This document shows positions 17,056 to 26,505 of a DNA stretch of 64,000 nt, one piece after another (the stretch's first letter is position 1; each line of letters opens with the position of its first letter). The translations under genes and the position numbers were made by a program. The notes under the pieces were generated by a model. The model made no database searches. It saw only the letters and a program-made list of their open reading frames with translations, and had not been told where the DNA came from. The DNA lies in NCBI GenBank assembly GCA_947304395.1, contig CAMZBA010000003.1:62001-126000 (forward strand). Reading direction: 5' to 3'. The stretch is from an uncultured Candidatus Saccharibacteria bacterium. GTDB taxonomy: Bacteria; Patescibacteriota; Saccharimonadia; Saccharimonadales; Saccharimonadaceae.

Positions 17056-17095
17056 CGGTCATTATTTTTAGCTATACATTTAATATTATGTAAGC

Positions 17096-17353
17096 TTAGG
17101 CTTTCTTCCATCTCTTTAGAGTAGGGAAGATTTTCGTGCAGTATTCCTTCATTTGCTCGTTTGTCATGCCGGCTTGCTCGCCGAATTCCGAGCACATGTC
17201 GATATATTCTTCCATCGAAACCTTATCGATAAACTCGCCATCTTTATAACAATACTTACAATAATCTTGGTTAATGCGACCATCTTTTTCGGTGCCGAGT
17301 TGATCTTCTGATGTTAGCGGCATTGCGCAACTTTGACAAATGTTTTGTTCCAT
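17096..17353 (-). CDS. Putative zinc-ribbon protein
   Basis: The 85-aa protein begins with ICQSCAMPL, has DYCKYCYKDG at about residues 31-40, and a C-terminal helix with CTKIFPTLKRW. The pattern matches the PF12674 zinc-ribbon family, four Cys holding one Zn. It likely binds nucleic acid or protein; the function is unknown. It is convergent with the orphan gene. Confidence 0.8.
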   Translation of the reverse strand: MEQNICQSCAMPLTSEDQLGTEKDGRINQDYCKYCYKDGEFIDKVSMEEYIDMCSEFGEQAGMTNEQMKEYCTKIFPTLKRWKKA

Positions 17354-17380
17354 AAAGGATCCTTTATTTACTTGTCACTA

Positions 17381-20300
17381 TTATAGCAACGATTTAAAGC
17401 CTGCTAATAGCTTCCGCACGCCTTTGTCCGTCTTGGCAACTTTATTGCGAGAATCTTTGATTACGAATTTATCCAAAGTTGCTAGAAGGGCGGGCAGTAG
17501 GATCAGAATAATCAAAGTAGCGCAGAATGTGCCTAAGGAAATTGCCTGACAAACTGCTGCCGCAATTGCTGTCGCTAAGTTGCCTACGATTGCCGTCACA
17601 ATAATTAAAATCGAGGCTGATGTAAGGATGGCGTTTATTGAACGATTATATGTATTAATCAGCGCATCGCGGATTCCCATTTTGAAGTAGCTTCGATTCT
17701 CCACGTAATATGAAGTAAACAGAATTGCATAATCGATTGTTGCGCCCATCAAAATCGATTGGACAATGATTAACGCGATGAAGAAAATACGTGAACCAGT
17801 CAATGATAAATAGGCCATCACAATATAAACTGCGCATTGAATCACAAGTACTAGCAACATTGATACGAAGAACGACTTAAAAGTGCAGACTACGACCGCG
17901 AAGATTGCCAGCATGGTCAGAATCGTAATAAAGTTCATCTCGCCACTAAATGTTTGCGACATTTCATAGGCCATCGCCGAATCTCCCACCATGTAATAAT
18001 CGATTTTATTACGCGGGCCAAGCTCGCTCTTCAAATCACTAATCAGGGCAAAAGTCTGATCGCCTTCGGCTGGCAAGTTTGATTCAATTAGTGCGCGATA
18101 ATGGCGCGGTCCGACTAATAAATCCTTCGCCTCATTAACCGTTTTGTGACCATCGTCAATTTTCTCGCGCATTTCGTCGTCGATGCGTTCCGCAAAGCGC
18201 CCATCTGGCAAAACTTTGTCTGACAGGAAGTTGATAAACTTTTCAACCGTCAGCGTCCAGTTCTTGTCGTAATCGTAGAGCGAACCGTGATATAGATAAG
18301 CTAGAAATAGTTGGTTCTTGTCCACGTTATTAGCCAGCGGTAAAATTGCGCGATACAACGCCTCATAATTATATGTATTTCCATTTGCCGCAGCACGCAT
18401 TAGCGTTGCGATTGTATGTAGTTGCGTTTGTTCATTCTTGCCTAAACGATTTGCATAATCTGGGTTAGGCAAAACTTTCTCGTCGATAAAATTAATCAAC
18501 GTTTTTAGTGAGATTCTTATATTCTTATTTTCGTAGCGATAATTATAGAGCGCATAAACGAGTTTAACTTTTGCCGAATCAAGCGTAAAAGTTTGTGCCA
18601 AGCTCCCAGCTGAATACTTAGTGTTTTGATTATTCATAATATATTGCACTAGGCTTAGCTGCTTAATCGTTCCGCTTGAAAGCGCATTCTTCAACTTTGC
18701 ATCATTTTGGTGTTTGAGCAAGAAATCCACTAATTCACGTGGGGAAAGTCTGATGGCACTAGAAGTCGTCTCGGCTTGGTAGAGTTTGTAGACATTCTTA
18801 AGCTTTGCTAGCTTGTCGTTTAGATCAACTTTTTGACGTACTGAAACGATTTTTTCGTTCAACTTTTGGGCAATATCGAGGATAGTCTTTTTGTCTTCCT
18901 CGCTAAGGCTATCGAATAATTCTGGATAATTTGATTCCAGATTATTTAGCCAATTGGTCGTTTGGTCTAGGGCAGTATTTAGTTTTCCGGCGGCTGTTGC
19001 AATATCTGAATAGGAATATTTCTTCGTTAGTATTTGTTCTGCTTCGTTTGTTTTTGCGACTAATTCCGCGCGCACCTTTGTGATTTCTGGCGCCAACGCT
19101 TCCTGTGTTTCTGCAGGTAATTCTGCCACTGCCTGATCAAATAGGGCAGGCGCATTCTTTAGCTCGCTCACTTTTGTTTTAACCGTAGCGAACTGTGTTT
19201 TTAATTGCGCCACTTCATTGGCCGACAAGCCCATCTCGTTAATTACATTTTGATTTGAAAGCGCAAAATTAATCAGCTCTTCAATTGAAGCGGTTGCCGT
19301 TGGTGTGCTAGTCGTTGTGTAGCTATAGTAAGTCAATAACTGTTCGAGTGTCTTTTGATTAATTCCGAAAATGCTCGAAAGTTCAGCGACGGTTTTTGGC
19401 GAATCGGTAATATTCTTATTACTAAATGTTTTTAGCTTAGCTAGGTCTGCGCGTTGTGCTGGCGTGACCATGTTGGCATATTTTGAATTCGACAAAATAT
19501 CATTCGTCACGAACTGCGCAAATTCGTATAGCGTAAGTTTGGTTGGAATATTTTGCTCTGACAAATACAAGACGTAAACGTCATCCAATTTCTTACTATC
19601 TACGCCCAGGATATTTGCTATATCTTGTTTAGTGCGCGGCTGGTTGACTTTAACTTGATTTGTGAAGTTCGAAAAACGATCAACTTTCGCTACGGTATCT
19701 TTCGAAACTGCATCCGCAAAGTTTTTGTTTGGAAACACTTCTTTTTGCAAAAATGTTACCAAATCGTCGAGCGCTATTTCGTGCGCATCTACGTCTTTGT
19801 AGTAGTGGTAATAAATCGCCTTCACGAGATAATCTTCGGTTTCAACTTTCTCGCTGCTTAAGCTGTTAATTTTTGCGACTAATTCGTTGTACTTTTCTGG
19901 CTCATTAATGGTATTGCCATAGCATAGAACGCGCGTCGTATCTTCGCGTTTATCAAATTTCTTGCAGGCCTCCGTGACTTTATCGTCCATTTTTGCGTCA
20001 TAGACTAAAGCCATTTGATTAGTCTCATTGAAGACGTCTTTAATGCGATTGTTTTGTTCGGCCGTAAAGTTGATGCCAGTGCTACCTTTTAGAATAATGC
20101 TGCCTACAAAAACGAATAAGAACAATGGCATTGCGATTTTACGTAAATCATAACTGCGTTTGCCGAACCAATCCATTTTGAAGTTGAGAGTTTTCTTTTT
20201 GGTTTTCTCGATGGCTTTGTCGAAGAGTAAAAGTAGTGCTGGTAGGGAAGTAAAAATAGACACCAGGCTCAATATTACGCCCTTGCTGAGTACGAGTCCC

Positions 20301-21154
20301 ATATCGCGCCCAATGGTGAAGCTCATAAATACCAATACAATCAAACCGACTACTGTCGTGACGGAGCTTGATGAAATTGCGCCAAACGAATAGCGCATCG
20401 CGCGGCGCATGGCGGTCTTTTTGTCTGGATGGTCTGGCTTTGCTTTTTCTTGTCGATAGCGCGTTGATAACATGATGGCGTAATCCATCGACAATGCCAT
20501 TTGCAAAATAGCCGAAATTGCATCGGTGATATGCGATACGCTCGGGAAAATGATATTTGTACCTTTATTGGCAACCACCGCCAACAATATTGCAAATAGG
20601 AACAGCCATGGCTCCACCCAAGATTTACTCATCAAAAGTAGAATAACCATCGCACAGGCAACGGCTAGTATTGTAACGTGCAGCTTTAATACTTCGCCGT
20701 TAAAATTGTAAACTTGGCCAGCCTCTTCGATCTCGTACTTATCTTTATATTCGTCGTGAATAGTATTGTAGGCTTGATTAGCTAACTCAGAATCTGCCGG
20801 CGCATTGACATTGATTATATAGCGAGTATATTTGTCGCGATTATATGTATCACTGTCATCGTAATCTACGGATTTTATGCCTTCGATCGACTCGATATGT
20901 TCTTTGATTTGCGCCTTTTCGTTAGCCGGAACGTCCGTTAGCATCATTTCGTAGCTGCTGGTCGCATCATAACTAAACTCATCGTTCATAATATTCAGGC
21001 CTAAGGTAGTTTCCGAGTCGGCCGGCATGTAAGAATAGATGTCTTTATTGATTGTGACTTTAGTTGCCAAAAAACCACAAATTACTACAAGTACCAAAAA
21101 TACACCGAAAATGACATAACAATGATTTACGATGAAATCTGATATTTTGCGCAT
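17381..21154 (-). CDS. MMPL/RND-family transporter with a very long repeat-bearing external domain
   Basis: The protein has 1257 aa. The first membrane helix (about residues 11-32) is followed by an external loop, five more helices with the MMPL-type ALSMDYAIMLSTRYRQE motif (about 230), a roughly 650-residue external domain (about 370-1020), and a second six-helix block with GATIDYAILFTSYYVE. The external domain contains about six copies of an 80-residue unit starting near 460, 538, 620, 801, 880 and 967, with a helical stretch at 640-790. The family exports lipids or drugs by proton motive force. It is divergent from a TetR gene that probably controls it. TATAAT lies 8 nt before the ATG. Confidence 0.9.
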   Translation of the reverse strand: MRKISDFIVNHCYVIFGVFLVLVVICGFLATKVTINKDIYSYMPADSETTLGLNIMNDEFSYDATSSYEMMLTDVPANEKAQIKEHIESIEGIKSVDYDDSDTYNRDKYTRYIINVNAPADSELANQAYNTIHDEYKDKYEIEEAGQVYNFNGEVLKLHVTILAVACAMVILLLMSKSWVEPWLFLFAILLAVVANKGTNIIFPSVSHITDAISAILQMALSMDYAIMLSTRYRQEKAKPDHPDKKTAMRRAMRYSFGAISSSSVTTVVGLIVLVFMSFTIGRDMGLVLSKGVILSLVSIFTSLPALLLLFDKAIEKTKKKTLNFKMDWFGKRSYDLRKIAMPLFLFVFVGSIILKGSTGINFTAEQNNRIKDVFNETNQMALVYDAKMDDKVTEACKKFDKREDTTRVLCYGNTINEPEKYNELVAKINSLSSEKVETEDYLVKAIYYHYYKDVDAHEIALDDLVTFLQKEVFPNKNFADAVSKDTVAKVDRFSNFTNQVKVNQPRTKQDIANILGVDSKKLDDVYVLYLSEQNIPTKLTLYEFAQFVTNDILSNSKYANMVTPAQRADLAKLKTFSNKNITDSPKTVAELSSIFGINQKTLEQLLTYYSYTTTSTPTATASIEELINFALSNQNVINEMGLSANEVAQLKTQFATVKTKVSELKNAPALFDQAVAELPAETQEALAPEITKVRAELVAKTNEAEQILTKKYSYSDIATAAGKLNTALDQTTNWLNNLESNYPELFDSLSEEDKKTILDIAQKLNEKIVSVRQKVDLNDKLAKLKNVYKLYQAETTSSAIRLSPRELVDFLLKHQNDAKLKNALSSGTIKQLSLVQYIMNNQNTKYSAGSLAQTFTLDSAKVKLVYALYNYRYENKNIRISLKTLINFIDEKVLPNPDYANRLGKNEQTQLHTIATLMRAAANGNTYNYEALYRAILPLANNVDKNQLFLAYLYHGSLYDYDKNWTLTVEKFINFLSDKVLPDGRFAERIDDEMREKIDDGHKTVNEAKDLLVGPRHYRALIESNLPAEGDQTFALISDLKSELGPRNKIDYYMVGDSAMAYEMSQTFSGEMNFITILTMLAIFAVVVCTFKSFFVSMLLVLVIQCAVYIVMAYLSLTGSRIFFIALIIVQSILMGATIDYAILFTSYYVENRSYFKMGIRDALINTYNRSINAILTSASILIIVTAIVGNLATAIAAAVCQAISLGTFCATLIILILLPALLATLDKFVIKDSRNKVAKTDKGVRKLLAGFKSLL

Positions 21155-21219
21155 ATTTGATTATTATATTCGCCTCTTGTAATTCAAGGAAGAACAGTAT
21201 TATTGCACTATGTCTAAAA

Positions 21220-21260
21220 TTGAACAAAGTATTGACATGTTGTTCAAAGAGTGGTATAAT
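21220..21260. promoter_or_regulatory. TetR promoter with overlapping inverted-repeat operator
   Basis: A perfect inverted repeat, TTGAACAA (21220-21227) and TTGTTCAA (21240-21247), encloses the -35 box TTGACA (21232-21237). TATAAT follows at 21255-21260 after a 17-bp spacer. The operator position implies autorepression of tetR and control of the divergent transporter. Confidence 0.8.
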
Positions 21261-21266
21261 TATACT

Positions 21267-21833
21267 ATGGTTAAAGTTTCTTATCGCAGGGCTACTGATC
21301 GAACGCGTCGCAAAATTCGCGAAGCTTTTGCGGACTTATTAGCTAAGCATGGCTCCGTCAAAAATATTACGGTGACCGATTTGGCCGAACGTGCCGAAAT
21401 TACGCGCGGTACTTTTTATAATTACTACAATAACCTCTACGAGGTCGGTGCTGAGCTGCAGTCTGAGCTTGAAAGAGAACTTTTTGCTGATAGTTACGAA
21501 TTTAACTCAGTCGACGATATTGAGCAGTATGTAAATCAGGTCTTCACTTTCTTAAAGCAACAAGAGGGCGTTTATCGTCAGCTTTTATCTAGTGATGCCC
21601 CATCCGCCTTTTTAAGTCAACTCGAAATTAGCATGACTCAGCACGTTCTGATGATCTTGCATAAAAAAGGCATCCATGACAAAAACGCAGAATTTGAACT
21701 ATTGATTCTTACAAATGGCGCCTTCGCTATCATTCGTAAATATTACCGCAACGAAATTACCGTAAAGCTCGACGACATCCGTGATTATCTTAATCAAAAG
21801 CTTCGCGATATGTTTGTGCGCTATGTCAAATAG
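21267..21833 (+). CDS. TetR/AcrR family transcriptional regulator
   Basis: This 188-aa regulator has the HTH segment VTDLAERAEITRGTFYNYYNN (about residues 36-56) and a helical ligand-binding half of the DhaS/YbiH-like type. The start at 21267 is fixed by TATAAT 6 nt upstream, giving a leaderless mRNA; an in-frame ATG at 21210 lies before the promoter and is rejected. It is divergent from the MMPL transporter, with an inverted repeat between them, so it most likely represses that pump until an effector binds. Confidence 0.9.
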   Translation: MVKVSYRRATDRTRRKIREAFADLLAKHGSVKNITVTDLAERAEITRGTFYNYYNNLYEVGAELQSELERELFADSYEFNSVDDIEQYVNQVFTFLKQQEGVYRQLLSSDAPSAFLSQLEISMTQHVLMILHKKGIHDKNAEFELLILTNGAFAIIRKYYRNEITVKLDDIRDYLNQKLRDMFVRYVK

Positions 21834-21834
21834 A

Positions 21835-22374
21835 CTACAGTAAGCCCTTAATCTCTTCTTCCATATCCTCTGGCTTGAAGGTCGGATCAAAACGCTTTAC
21901 TACCTTACCGTCCTTCGAAACTAAGAACTTCGTAAAGTTCCACACGATATCGCCTTCTTTTTTGCAGGTCGAACTAATTTTCGCCACGGCCTTCATTGCC
22001 ATTTTATTCTTCATACCTTGCGGTGTTTCTTTTGGCTGTTCCTTTTTGAGCAGGGTATAGAGCGGAATTTCATTTTCGCCATTCACATCAATTTTGGCAA
22101 ACTGGTCAAATTGAGTTTTGTATTTTGCGGTGCAGAAACTATGAATCTCGTTATCGTCACCCAGCGCTTGATGTCCAAATTGATTGCATGGAAAATCTAG
22201 CACTTCCAAACCTTTATCGTGATATTTTTCGTACAAGTTTTCTAGACCTTCGTACTGTGGCGTAAAACCGCAACCTGTTGCCGTATTTACAATCAGCAAA
22301 ACTTTGCCTTTTAATTCCGACAGCTTAAAATCTTTGCCGTCCCTAGTTTTTACTTTTAGATCATAAATGCTCAT
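21835..22374 (-). CDS. Glutathione peroxidase-family thiol peroxidase
   Basis: The 179-aa protein has the catalytic Cys in NTATGCGFTPQYEGLE (about residues 31-46), the Gln in FPCNQFG and the Trp/Asn in VWNFTKFLV. Cys rather than selenocysteine, and a small genome, suggest it uses thioredoxin to reduce peroxides. TGGAGG precedes the ATG. It is convergent with tetR, the two stops being nearly adjacent. Confidence 0.92.
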   Translation of the reverse strand: MSIYDLKVKTRDGKDFKLSELKGKVLLIVNTATGCGFTPQYEGLENLYEKYHDKGLEVLDFPCNQFGHQALGDDNEIHSFCTAKYKTQFDQFAKIDVNGENEIPLYTLLKKEQPKETPQGMKNKMAMKAVAKISSTCKKEGDIVWNFTKFLVSKDGKVVKRFDPTFKPEDMEEEIKGLL

Positions 22375-22444
22375 TAGTAGTCCTCCATTTTCTTCATTAT
22401 ATCAATACCTACCCCAAAAATGCCTAGCCATATATAATATGCTT

Positions 22445-22759
22445 ATGATTAACGCTATCGCCATTATCTTAATTGTGTTTAGTGTTGGCCAAATCCTGCT
22501 TGGCATTGCTACGCTTACGGGAAAGTTTGAGCCACTCCTACCCAAAGAGCGTAAGAAACTACCCGCCAAAGTTCGAAAGAAAGCGCGTCGCCTCAATGGT
22601 ATTTCTATGCTCGCTACCAGTTTGATTCTTTGTCTCTTGGCCGCCGGCATGCTCACCAATCTCGATATCCTTATCAAAATCTCCGCTATTCTGATGGTAA
22701 TATTTATTGCTATCATGCTACCGGTTAGTCTCAAGACCGAAAACAAATATTTCAAATAG
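22445..22759 (+). CDS. Small three-helix membrane protein
   Basis: The 104-aa protein has hydrophobic segments at about residues 3-22, 50-72 and 75-97 and a basic loop (LLPKERKKLPAKVRKKARR). The start at 22445 is placed by TATAAT (22433-22438) 6 nt upstream, leaderless style; upstream ATGs overlap the peroxidase gene. No family recognised. Confidence 0.65.
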   Translation: MINAIAIILIVFSVGQILLGIATLTGKFEPLLPKERKKLPAKVRKKARRLNGISMLATSLILCLLAAGMLTNLDILIKISAILMVIFIAIMLPVSLKTENKYFK

Positions 22760-22841
22760 CCAATCTTTTCAACTTTTTCAGTATTGTTTCAGACATTTGT
22801 CCCATAATTATCTTGTACAATATAAGCATAGGAGACTTATT

Positions 22842-23093
22842 ATGGAAAACAATCACAAAGACGACACGAAAATGAGAATCTTCTCATTCATTATTGGCGT
22901 GCTAGTTGGCGCAATTATCTCGACCAGCGCATTCATTATTAGCGTCAACGTTCTCGGCGCAAATAATAATAACAATGGTCAACTATCGCAAATGCAAAAC
23001 GGCGGTACCCCACCAGAAATGCCAAGTGGCGAAAACGGTCAACCGCCAGCCAAACCGGGCGAGAGTAACAACCAAAACAACAACGAATCCTAG
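22842..23093 (+). CDS. Small anchored Asn/Gly/Pro-rich surface peptide
   Basis: The 83-aa protein has a charged N-terminus, one membrane helix (about residues 14-37) and a disordered Asn/Gln/Pro tail outside (NNNNNGQLSQMQNG, PPEMPSGENGQPP). TAGGAG precedes the ATG. It is followed 7 nt later by the 449-aa secreted protein, whose linker (SNSGQPSQMQGG) resembles this tail, so the two share ancestry at their N-termini. Confidence 0.7.
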   Translation: MENNHKDDTKMRIFSFIIGVLVGAIISTSAFIISVNVLGANNNNNGQLSQMQNGGTPPEMPSGENGQPPAKPGESNNQNNNES

Positions 23094-23100
23094 GGGACGC

Positions 23101-24450
23101 ATGAAAAATAAAACTACATCAACTTGCGTAGTCGCCATTGCTGTTCTTGCTGTTATCCTGGGTGCAGAATGGTTCTTCCTCATTAGCACCCTTAGTGGCA
23201 GCAATAATACGCAAAGCAATAGTGGTCAACCCTCACAGATGCAGGGCGGCTCCAGCTCGTCTGCGTCCTATTCTTCCGCCAAGGAGATTACGAGCGATGA
23301 AGAGGTCGCTAGTGGCGAATTCAATTCATCCACCGCTGACGAGAACGCCATTTCCGCATCGGGCAATATTAAGGCTACGCTATCCAACATTACAGTCGCC
23401 AAAACTGGCGACTCTGATGGTGGCGACAATACCAGCTTTTATGGCACCAACTCTGCCATCATCGCCAAAAGCGGTGCAAACTTAACCATCAAAAACGCCA
23501 CTATTACGACTGACGCCAACGGTGCGAACGGCGTCTTCAGTTACGGCGGCTCCGCCACGACCAACAATACATCCTCAGACGGCACTACGGTTAATATTTC
23601 CGACTCCACCATTACCACCAAAAAGAACAACGCTGGCGGCATCATGACGACTGGTGGCGGCACTATGAATGCGACAAACCTCACCATTAATACGGCTGGT
23701 ACTTCCAGCGCTGCGATTCGCTCCGATCGCGGCGGCGGCACCGTGACGGTGAACGAAGGCACCTACAAAACCACCGGCCAAGGTTCACCAGCCATCTACT
23801 CCACGGCGGATATTACCGTCAAGAATGCCACTTTGGTCGCTACCGCTTCTGAAGGCGTCGTTATCGAAGGCAAGAATAGTGTTGTGCTTGAAAACGTCGA
23901 CCTGACCGACACGAATAACACTCTTAACGGTCAGTCTACTACTTATAAAAACATCTTCCTTTATCAATCCATGAGTGGCGATGCGGCATCTGGTCAGGCT
24001 GTCTTTACTTCTAAAAACTCCACTATTATTACTAATAAGGGCGATAGTTTCTACGTTACCAATACTACAGCCGAGATTAATCTCGAAAACAACAAGATTA
24101 TCAATAATGATACGTCCGGTAACTTCCTCCGCATTCAGAAAGATTCTTGGGGTAAATCTGGCAGTAATGGTGGCACGGTCACGCTCAATCTAACTAATCA
24201 ATCCGCCACTGGCGATATTGTGGTCGACTCCATCTCGAGCCTCACTATGAGTCTCAAGAATGGCTCTACTTTCAAGGGTGCCATCAATAGCGCCAACGCC
24301 GGCACAGTTTCGCTCAGCCTAGATAAAAGTAGTACGCTCACTTTAACCGGCGATACTTACGTCAAGTCGCTCACCAATGCTGACTCTACGAATAGCAATA
24401 TTAATTTCAATGGCTACAAACTTTACGTCAATGGAACTGCAATAAATTAG
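23101..24450 (+). CDS. Surface protein with beta-helix-like Gly/Thr/Asn repeats
   Basis: The 449-aa protein starts at ATG 23101 after AGGGGA. The N-terminal membrane helix (about residues 8-32) is followed by a Ser/Gln linker and about 340 residues of short beta rungs (LTIKNATITTDANG, TVNISDSTITTKKNNAG, VTVNEGTYKTTGQGS, VVLENVDLTDTNN), consistent with a right-handed beta-helix adhesin. No catalytic motif is seen. Likely roles are attachment to the host bacterium or to glycans. Confidence 0.75.
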   Translation: MKNKTTSTCVVAIAVLAVILGAEWFFLISTLSGSNNTQSNSGQPSQMQGGSSSSASYSSAKEITSDEEVASGEFNSSTADENAISASGNIKATLSNITVAKTGDSDGGDNTSFYGTNSAIIAKSGANLTIKNATITTDANGANGVFSYGGSATTNNTSSDGTTVNISDSTITTKKNNAGGIMTTGGGTMNATNLTINTAGTSSAAIRSDRGGGTVTVNEGTYKTTGQGSPAIYSTADITVKNATLVATASEGVVIEGKNSVVLENVDLTDTNNTLNGQSTTYKNIFLYQSMSGDAASGQAVFTSKNSTIITNKGDSFYVTNTTAEINLENNKIINNDTSGNFLRIQKDSWGKSGSNGGTVTLNLTNQSATGDIVVDSISSLTMSLKNGSTFKGAINSANAGTVSLSLDKSSTLTLTGDTYVKSLTNADSTNSNINFNGYKLYVNGTAIN

Positions 24451-24660
24451 CTATTCAACTTTTTCGATAATTAGCTCACTCGAGCCGTCTTCTAGGGAAT
24501 TGCTCTCGTCTAAATGATAATGATCATTTCCTTCTTGTTTGGCAAGAGTGGCTAATTGTTTTGATAGCGAAAGCAGGCCTGCTTTATTTGCCGAGATTAT
24601 TGTCGCGCCATTCTCGATGCGCGTAGATATTTTAAAGTCTTCTTCCCATTCTATCTTCAT
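24451..24660 (-). CDS. Imm32-like immunity protein
   Basis: The 69-aa protein follows the Imm32 pattern: strands around ISTRIENGATIISANKAGL, a helix LLSLSKQLATLAKQ, then HYHLDESNSLEDGSSELIIEK. Imm32 proteins are predicted immunity proteins for polymorphic toxins. No toxin gene lies beside it, so it may be a resident orphan immunity gene. The match is by eye. Confidence 0.65.
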   Translation of the reverse strand: MKIEWEEDFKISTRIENGATIISANKAGLLSLSKQLATLAKQEGNDHYHLDESNSLEDGSSELIIEKVE

Positions 24661-24670
24661 TTCGAAAACT

Positions 24671-25051
24671 TCATTTATGTCTTTCCTTATTATAGTTCGC
24701 AGCTATCCATTTCATCAGCACGTCCACCACGTGTTTAATCTCTTCTTCTGTTAACGCGCGGCCTTTTGGAATTTTATGCCATTTCTCCAGACATCCCCTA
24801 CAGCAACATGCACAAGCGTGCTGCGCAATGAATACTGGATGTCCGCGCATTGGTGTTTGTTTGCCATCGTTCTTGGGTTCTGCTGGCGCTAGGCGTTCGT
24901 GAACGAAATCGTTAGCATGACTTCTAATCTTTTCCATGCCGATACGATTTATATACTCAATATCTTTCGGCTTTAAGTGAAAACTTGAACGGAACTTCGA
25001 CCGCGCCAAAGCGGAGAATAGAGTTTCTGTCCCAGATTTTTCTACTACCAT
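24671..25051 (-). CDS. DUF4186 family protein
   Basis: The 126-aa protein has the DUF4186 hallmarks: LARSKFRSSFHL near the start, PMRGHPVFIAQHACACCCRGCLEKWH in the middle and a C-terminal helix DVLMKWIAAN. The Cys/His cluster suggests metal binding. The start at 25051 rather than 25072 is set by TACAAT ending 6 nt upstream, which makes it leaderless. Function unknown. Confidence 0.85.
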   Translation of the reverse strand: MVVEKSGTETLFSALARSKFRSSFHLKPKDIEYINRIGMEKIRSHANDFVHERLAPAEPKNDGKQTPMRGHPVFIAQHACACCCRGCLEKWHKIPKGRALTEEEIKHVVDVLMKWIAANYNKERHK

Positions 25052-25136
25052 AAAATTATTGTACCTGATCACTCGGTGCTATAATGAAGTCTACATTGTT
25101 CTTTACTAGACGAATATGAAAGGTAGGTGATAATGC

Positions 25137-25790
25137 GTGAGCGTAGAGAACGACAGAACGGTATATGCGTATATTGTGGCCTCTAAAAGGTATATAGAGA
25201 TCGAGGAGAGGCACGTCGGCGATGGTTCGGGGGAGAAATATCAGAAGCTTGAGCAGTTTATATTGAAGGCATATCAGCCGCTGCCTGATGGGGCGAGCAT
25301 CCTGGAGATTGGCGCTGGCCCTGGCATAGACGCACAACGCCTTCGGGATAAGTTCGGCTATATAGTCACCGCCAGCGATATTGATGCGCCAGGATTTGTG
25401 GACGCCGTCCGCAAACGTGGTTTTGAGCCAGTGGCCTTCAATGTTGTAAAAGATGATCCGCCGGGCATTTATGATGGTGTCTTTTGTTGGCGTGTGCTGC
25501 AGCATCTTATGCCTAAAGATGTCGAAATTGCTCTGGGTAAAATCTATTCTGCCCTAAGAAACGGCGGCCGCTGTCTCCTAAGCACCATGAATCGTGAGGC
25601 GAGTGAGGTTGATTTTCAGGAAATCGACTTTGACGGCGAATATCATATCGGCGTACCGCGCACTTTTTATTACTGGCGAGAATCGGATCTATCCAGACTG
25701 ATTGAGCAGGCGGGTTTTCGCATCGTACATTCAGCCAAGGATGGCGGCAAGCAGGGGAACAAGTGGCTTGTCTACATTCTTGAAAAATAA
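25137..25790 (+). CDS. Class I SAM-dependent methyltransferase
   Basis: This 217-aa enzyme has motif I ILEIGAGPGID (about residues 58-68), the acidic residue in TASDID, and LRNGGRCLLSTMN after the third motif. It starts at GTG 25137 after an AGGTAGG site. TGCTATAAT (25077-25085) gives a 45-50 nt leader with a GTCTA/TAGAC hairpin. The substrate is unknown. It belongs to the SD-led, terminator-bounded class seen at 16.5, 46.4 and 61.5 kb. Confidence 0.85.
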   Translation: MSVENDRTVYAYIVASKRYIEIEERHVGDGSGEKYQKLEQFILKAYQPLPDGASILEIGAGPGIDAQRLRDKFGYIVTASDIDAPGFVDAVRKRGFEPVAFNVVKDDPPGIYDGVFCWRVLQHLMPKDVEIALGKIYSALRNGGRCLLSTMNREASEVDFQEIDFDGEYHIGVPRTFYYWRESDLSRLIEQAGFRIVHSAKDGGKQGNKWLVYILEK

Positions 25791-25793
25791 GGC

Positions 25794-25820
25794 ATCCCCC
25801 GGAAACGGGGGATATTTTTT
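25794..25820 (+). terminator. Intrinsic terminator
   Basis: ATCCCCCG, a GAAA loop and CGGGGGAT (25794-25813), then six Ts. It reaches into the stop codon region of the convergent Bat-type operon. Confidence 0.88.
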
Positions 25821-26505
25821 ACCACGTTTTTCCCGAATAGTAACTGCTACCACTCCACTCTTTGTATTCGCCCAGCTGCTTCTGCCTTCCTTTTAAGGCA
25901 GTAACCTCTCCGTCTTTGAGTTGTTGTTCGATATTTTTTATATCTATATTGGCGGTCGGGTCGTCTGGATCACTACCGGGATCCTGTGATGGGTCTTTAT
26001 TTGGGTCCGCGGAAGGATCTTCTTGTTCCTTCTGGAGCTCATCGATTTCTTGTTCTAATTTTTCTGCCCTGTCGGACTTTCCGCTATTATCGTTTCTACT
26101 TGCGCAATCGTCTTCGTAAAGTACGTCCTTTGCTTTTTGTAGTTTTAGTTTGGCATTCAAGTCGTCTTTTTTAATCTGCCTAATCATCGAAAGAGACAAG
26201 TTGATGCGCACGTCGCAGATACGGTCTTCTGGCGGGCTATTTTTTAAGGCCGCCTCGAACTTTGCCTGAGAATCTTTGAACTCGGTCAACTTATAAAGGC
26301 GAATTCCATCGTTGTAATGGACGATATAAGGCTCTTCTAGATTTAGTGCATATAACATTTTTACTAGACTATCAGAATAGTTGCCGTTGTTAATATTAGC
26401 TATCAATGCCTCATTTAGCGCTAACGATGCACCAAATTTTAATAACACAAACCCGACCATAATCAAGGATGCGGCAAGAATCTTTTTAGCTGTCTGCTTA
26501 CTCAT
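25819..26505 (-). CDS. TPR-like membrane protein of the Bat operon
   Basis: The 228-aa protein has an N-terminal membrane helix (about residues 7-30), a TPR-like helical part (LNLEEPYIVHYNDGIRLYKL, FKDSQAKFEAALKN), then an acidic coiled-coil and a DPNKDPSQDPGSDPDDP linker. It occupies the place of BatC/BatE, the TPR partners of VWA proteins. The start at 26505 overlaps the stop of the VWA gene by ATGA after GGAGGAAGG. Confidence 0.75.
   Translation of the reverse strand: MSKQTAKKILAASLIMVGFVLLKFGASLALNEALIANINNGNYSDSLVKMLYALNLEEPYIVHYNDGIRLYKLTEFKDSQAKFEAALKNSPPEDRICDVRINLSLSMIRQIKKDDLNAKLKLQKAKDVLYEDDCASRNDNSGKSDRAEKLEQEIDELQKEQEDPSADPNKDPSQDPGSDPDDPTANIDIKNIEQQLKDGEVTALKGRQKQLGEYKEWSGSSYYSGKTW

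Noticed and set aside
25056-25505. 149-codon - strand ORF opposite the methyltransferase
   Set aside because: The + strand frame has all SAM motifs; this one has no start signal or domain pattern.
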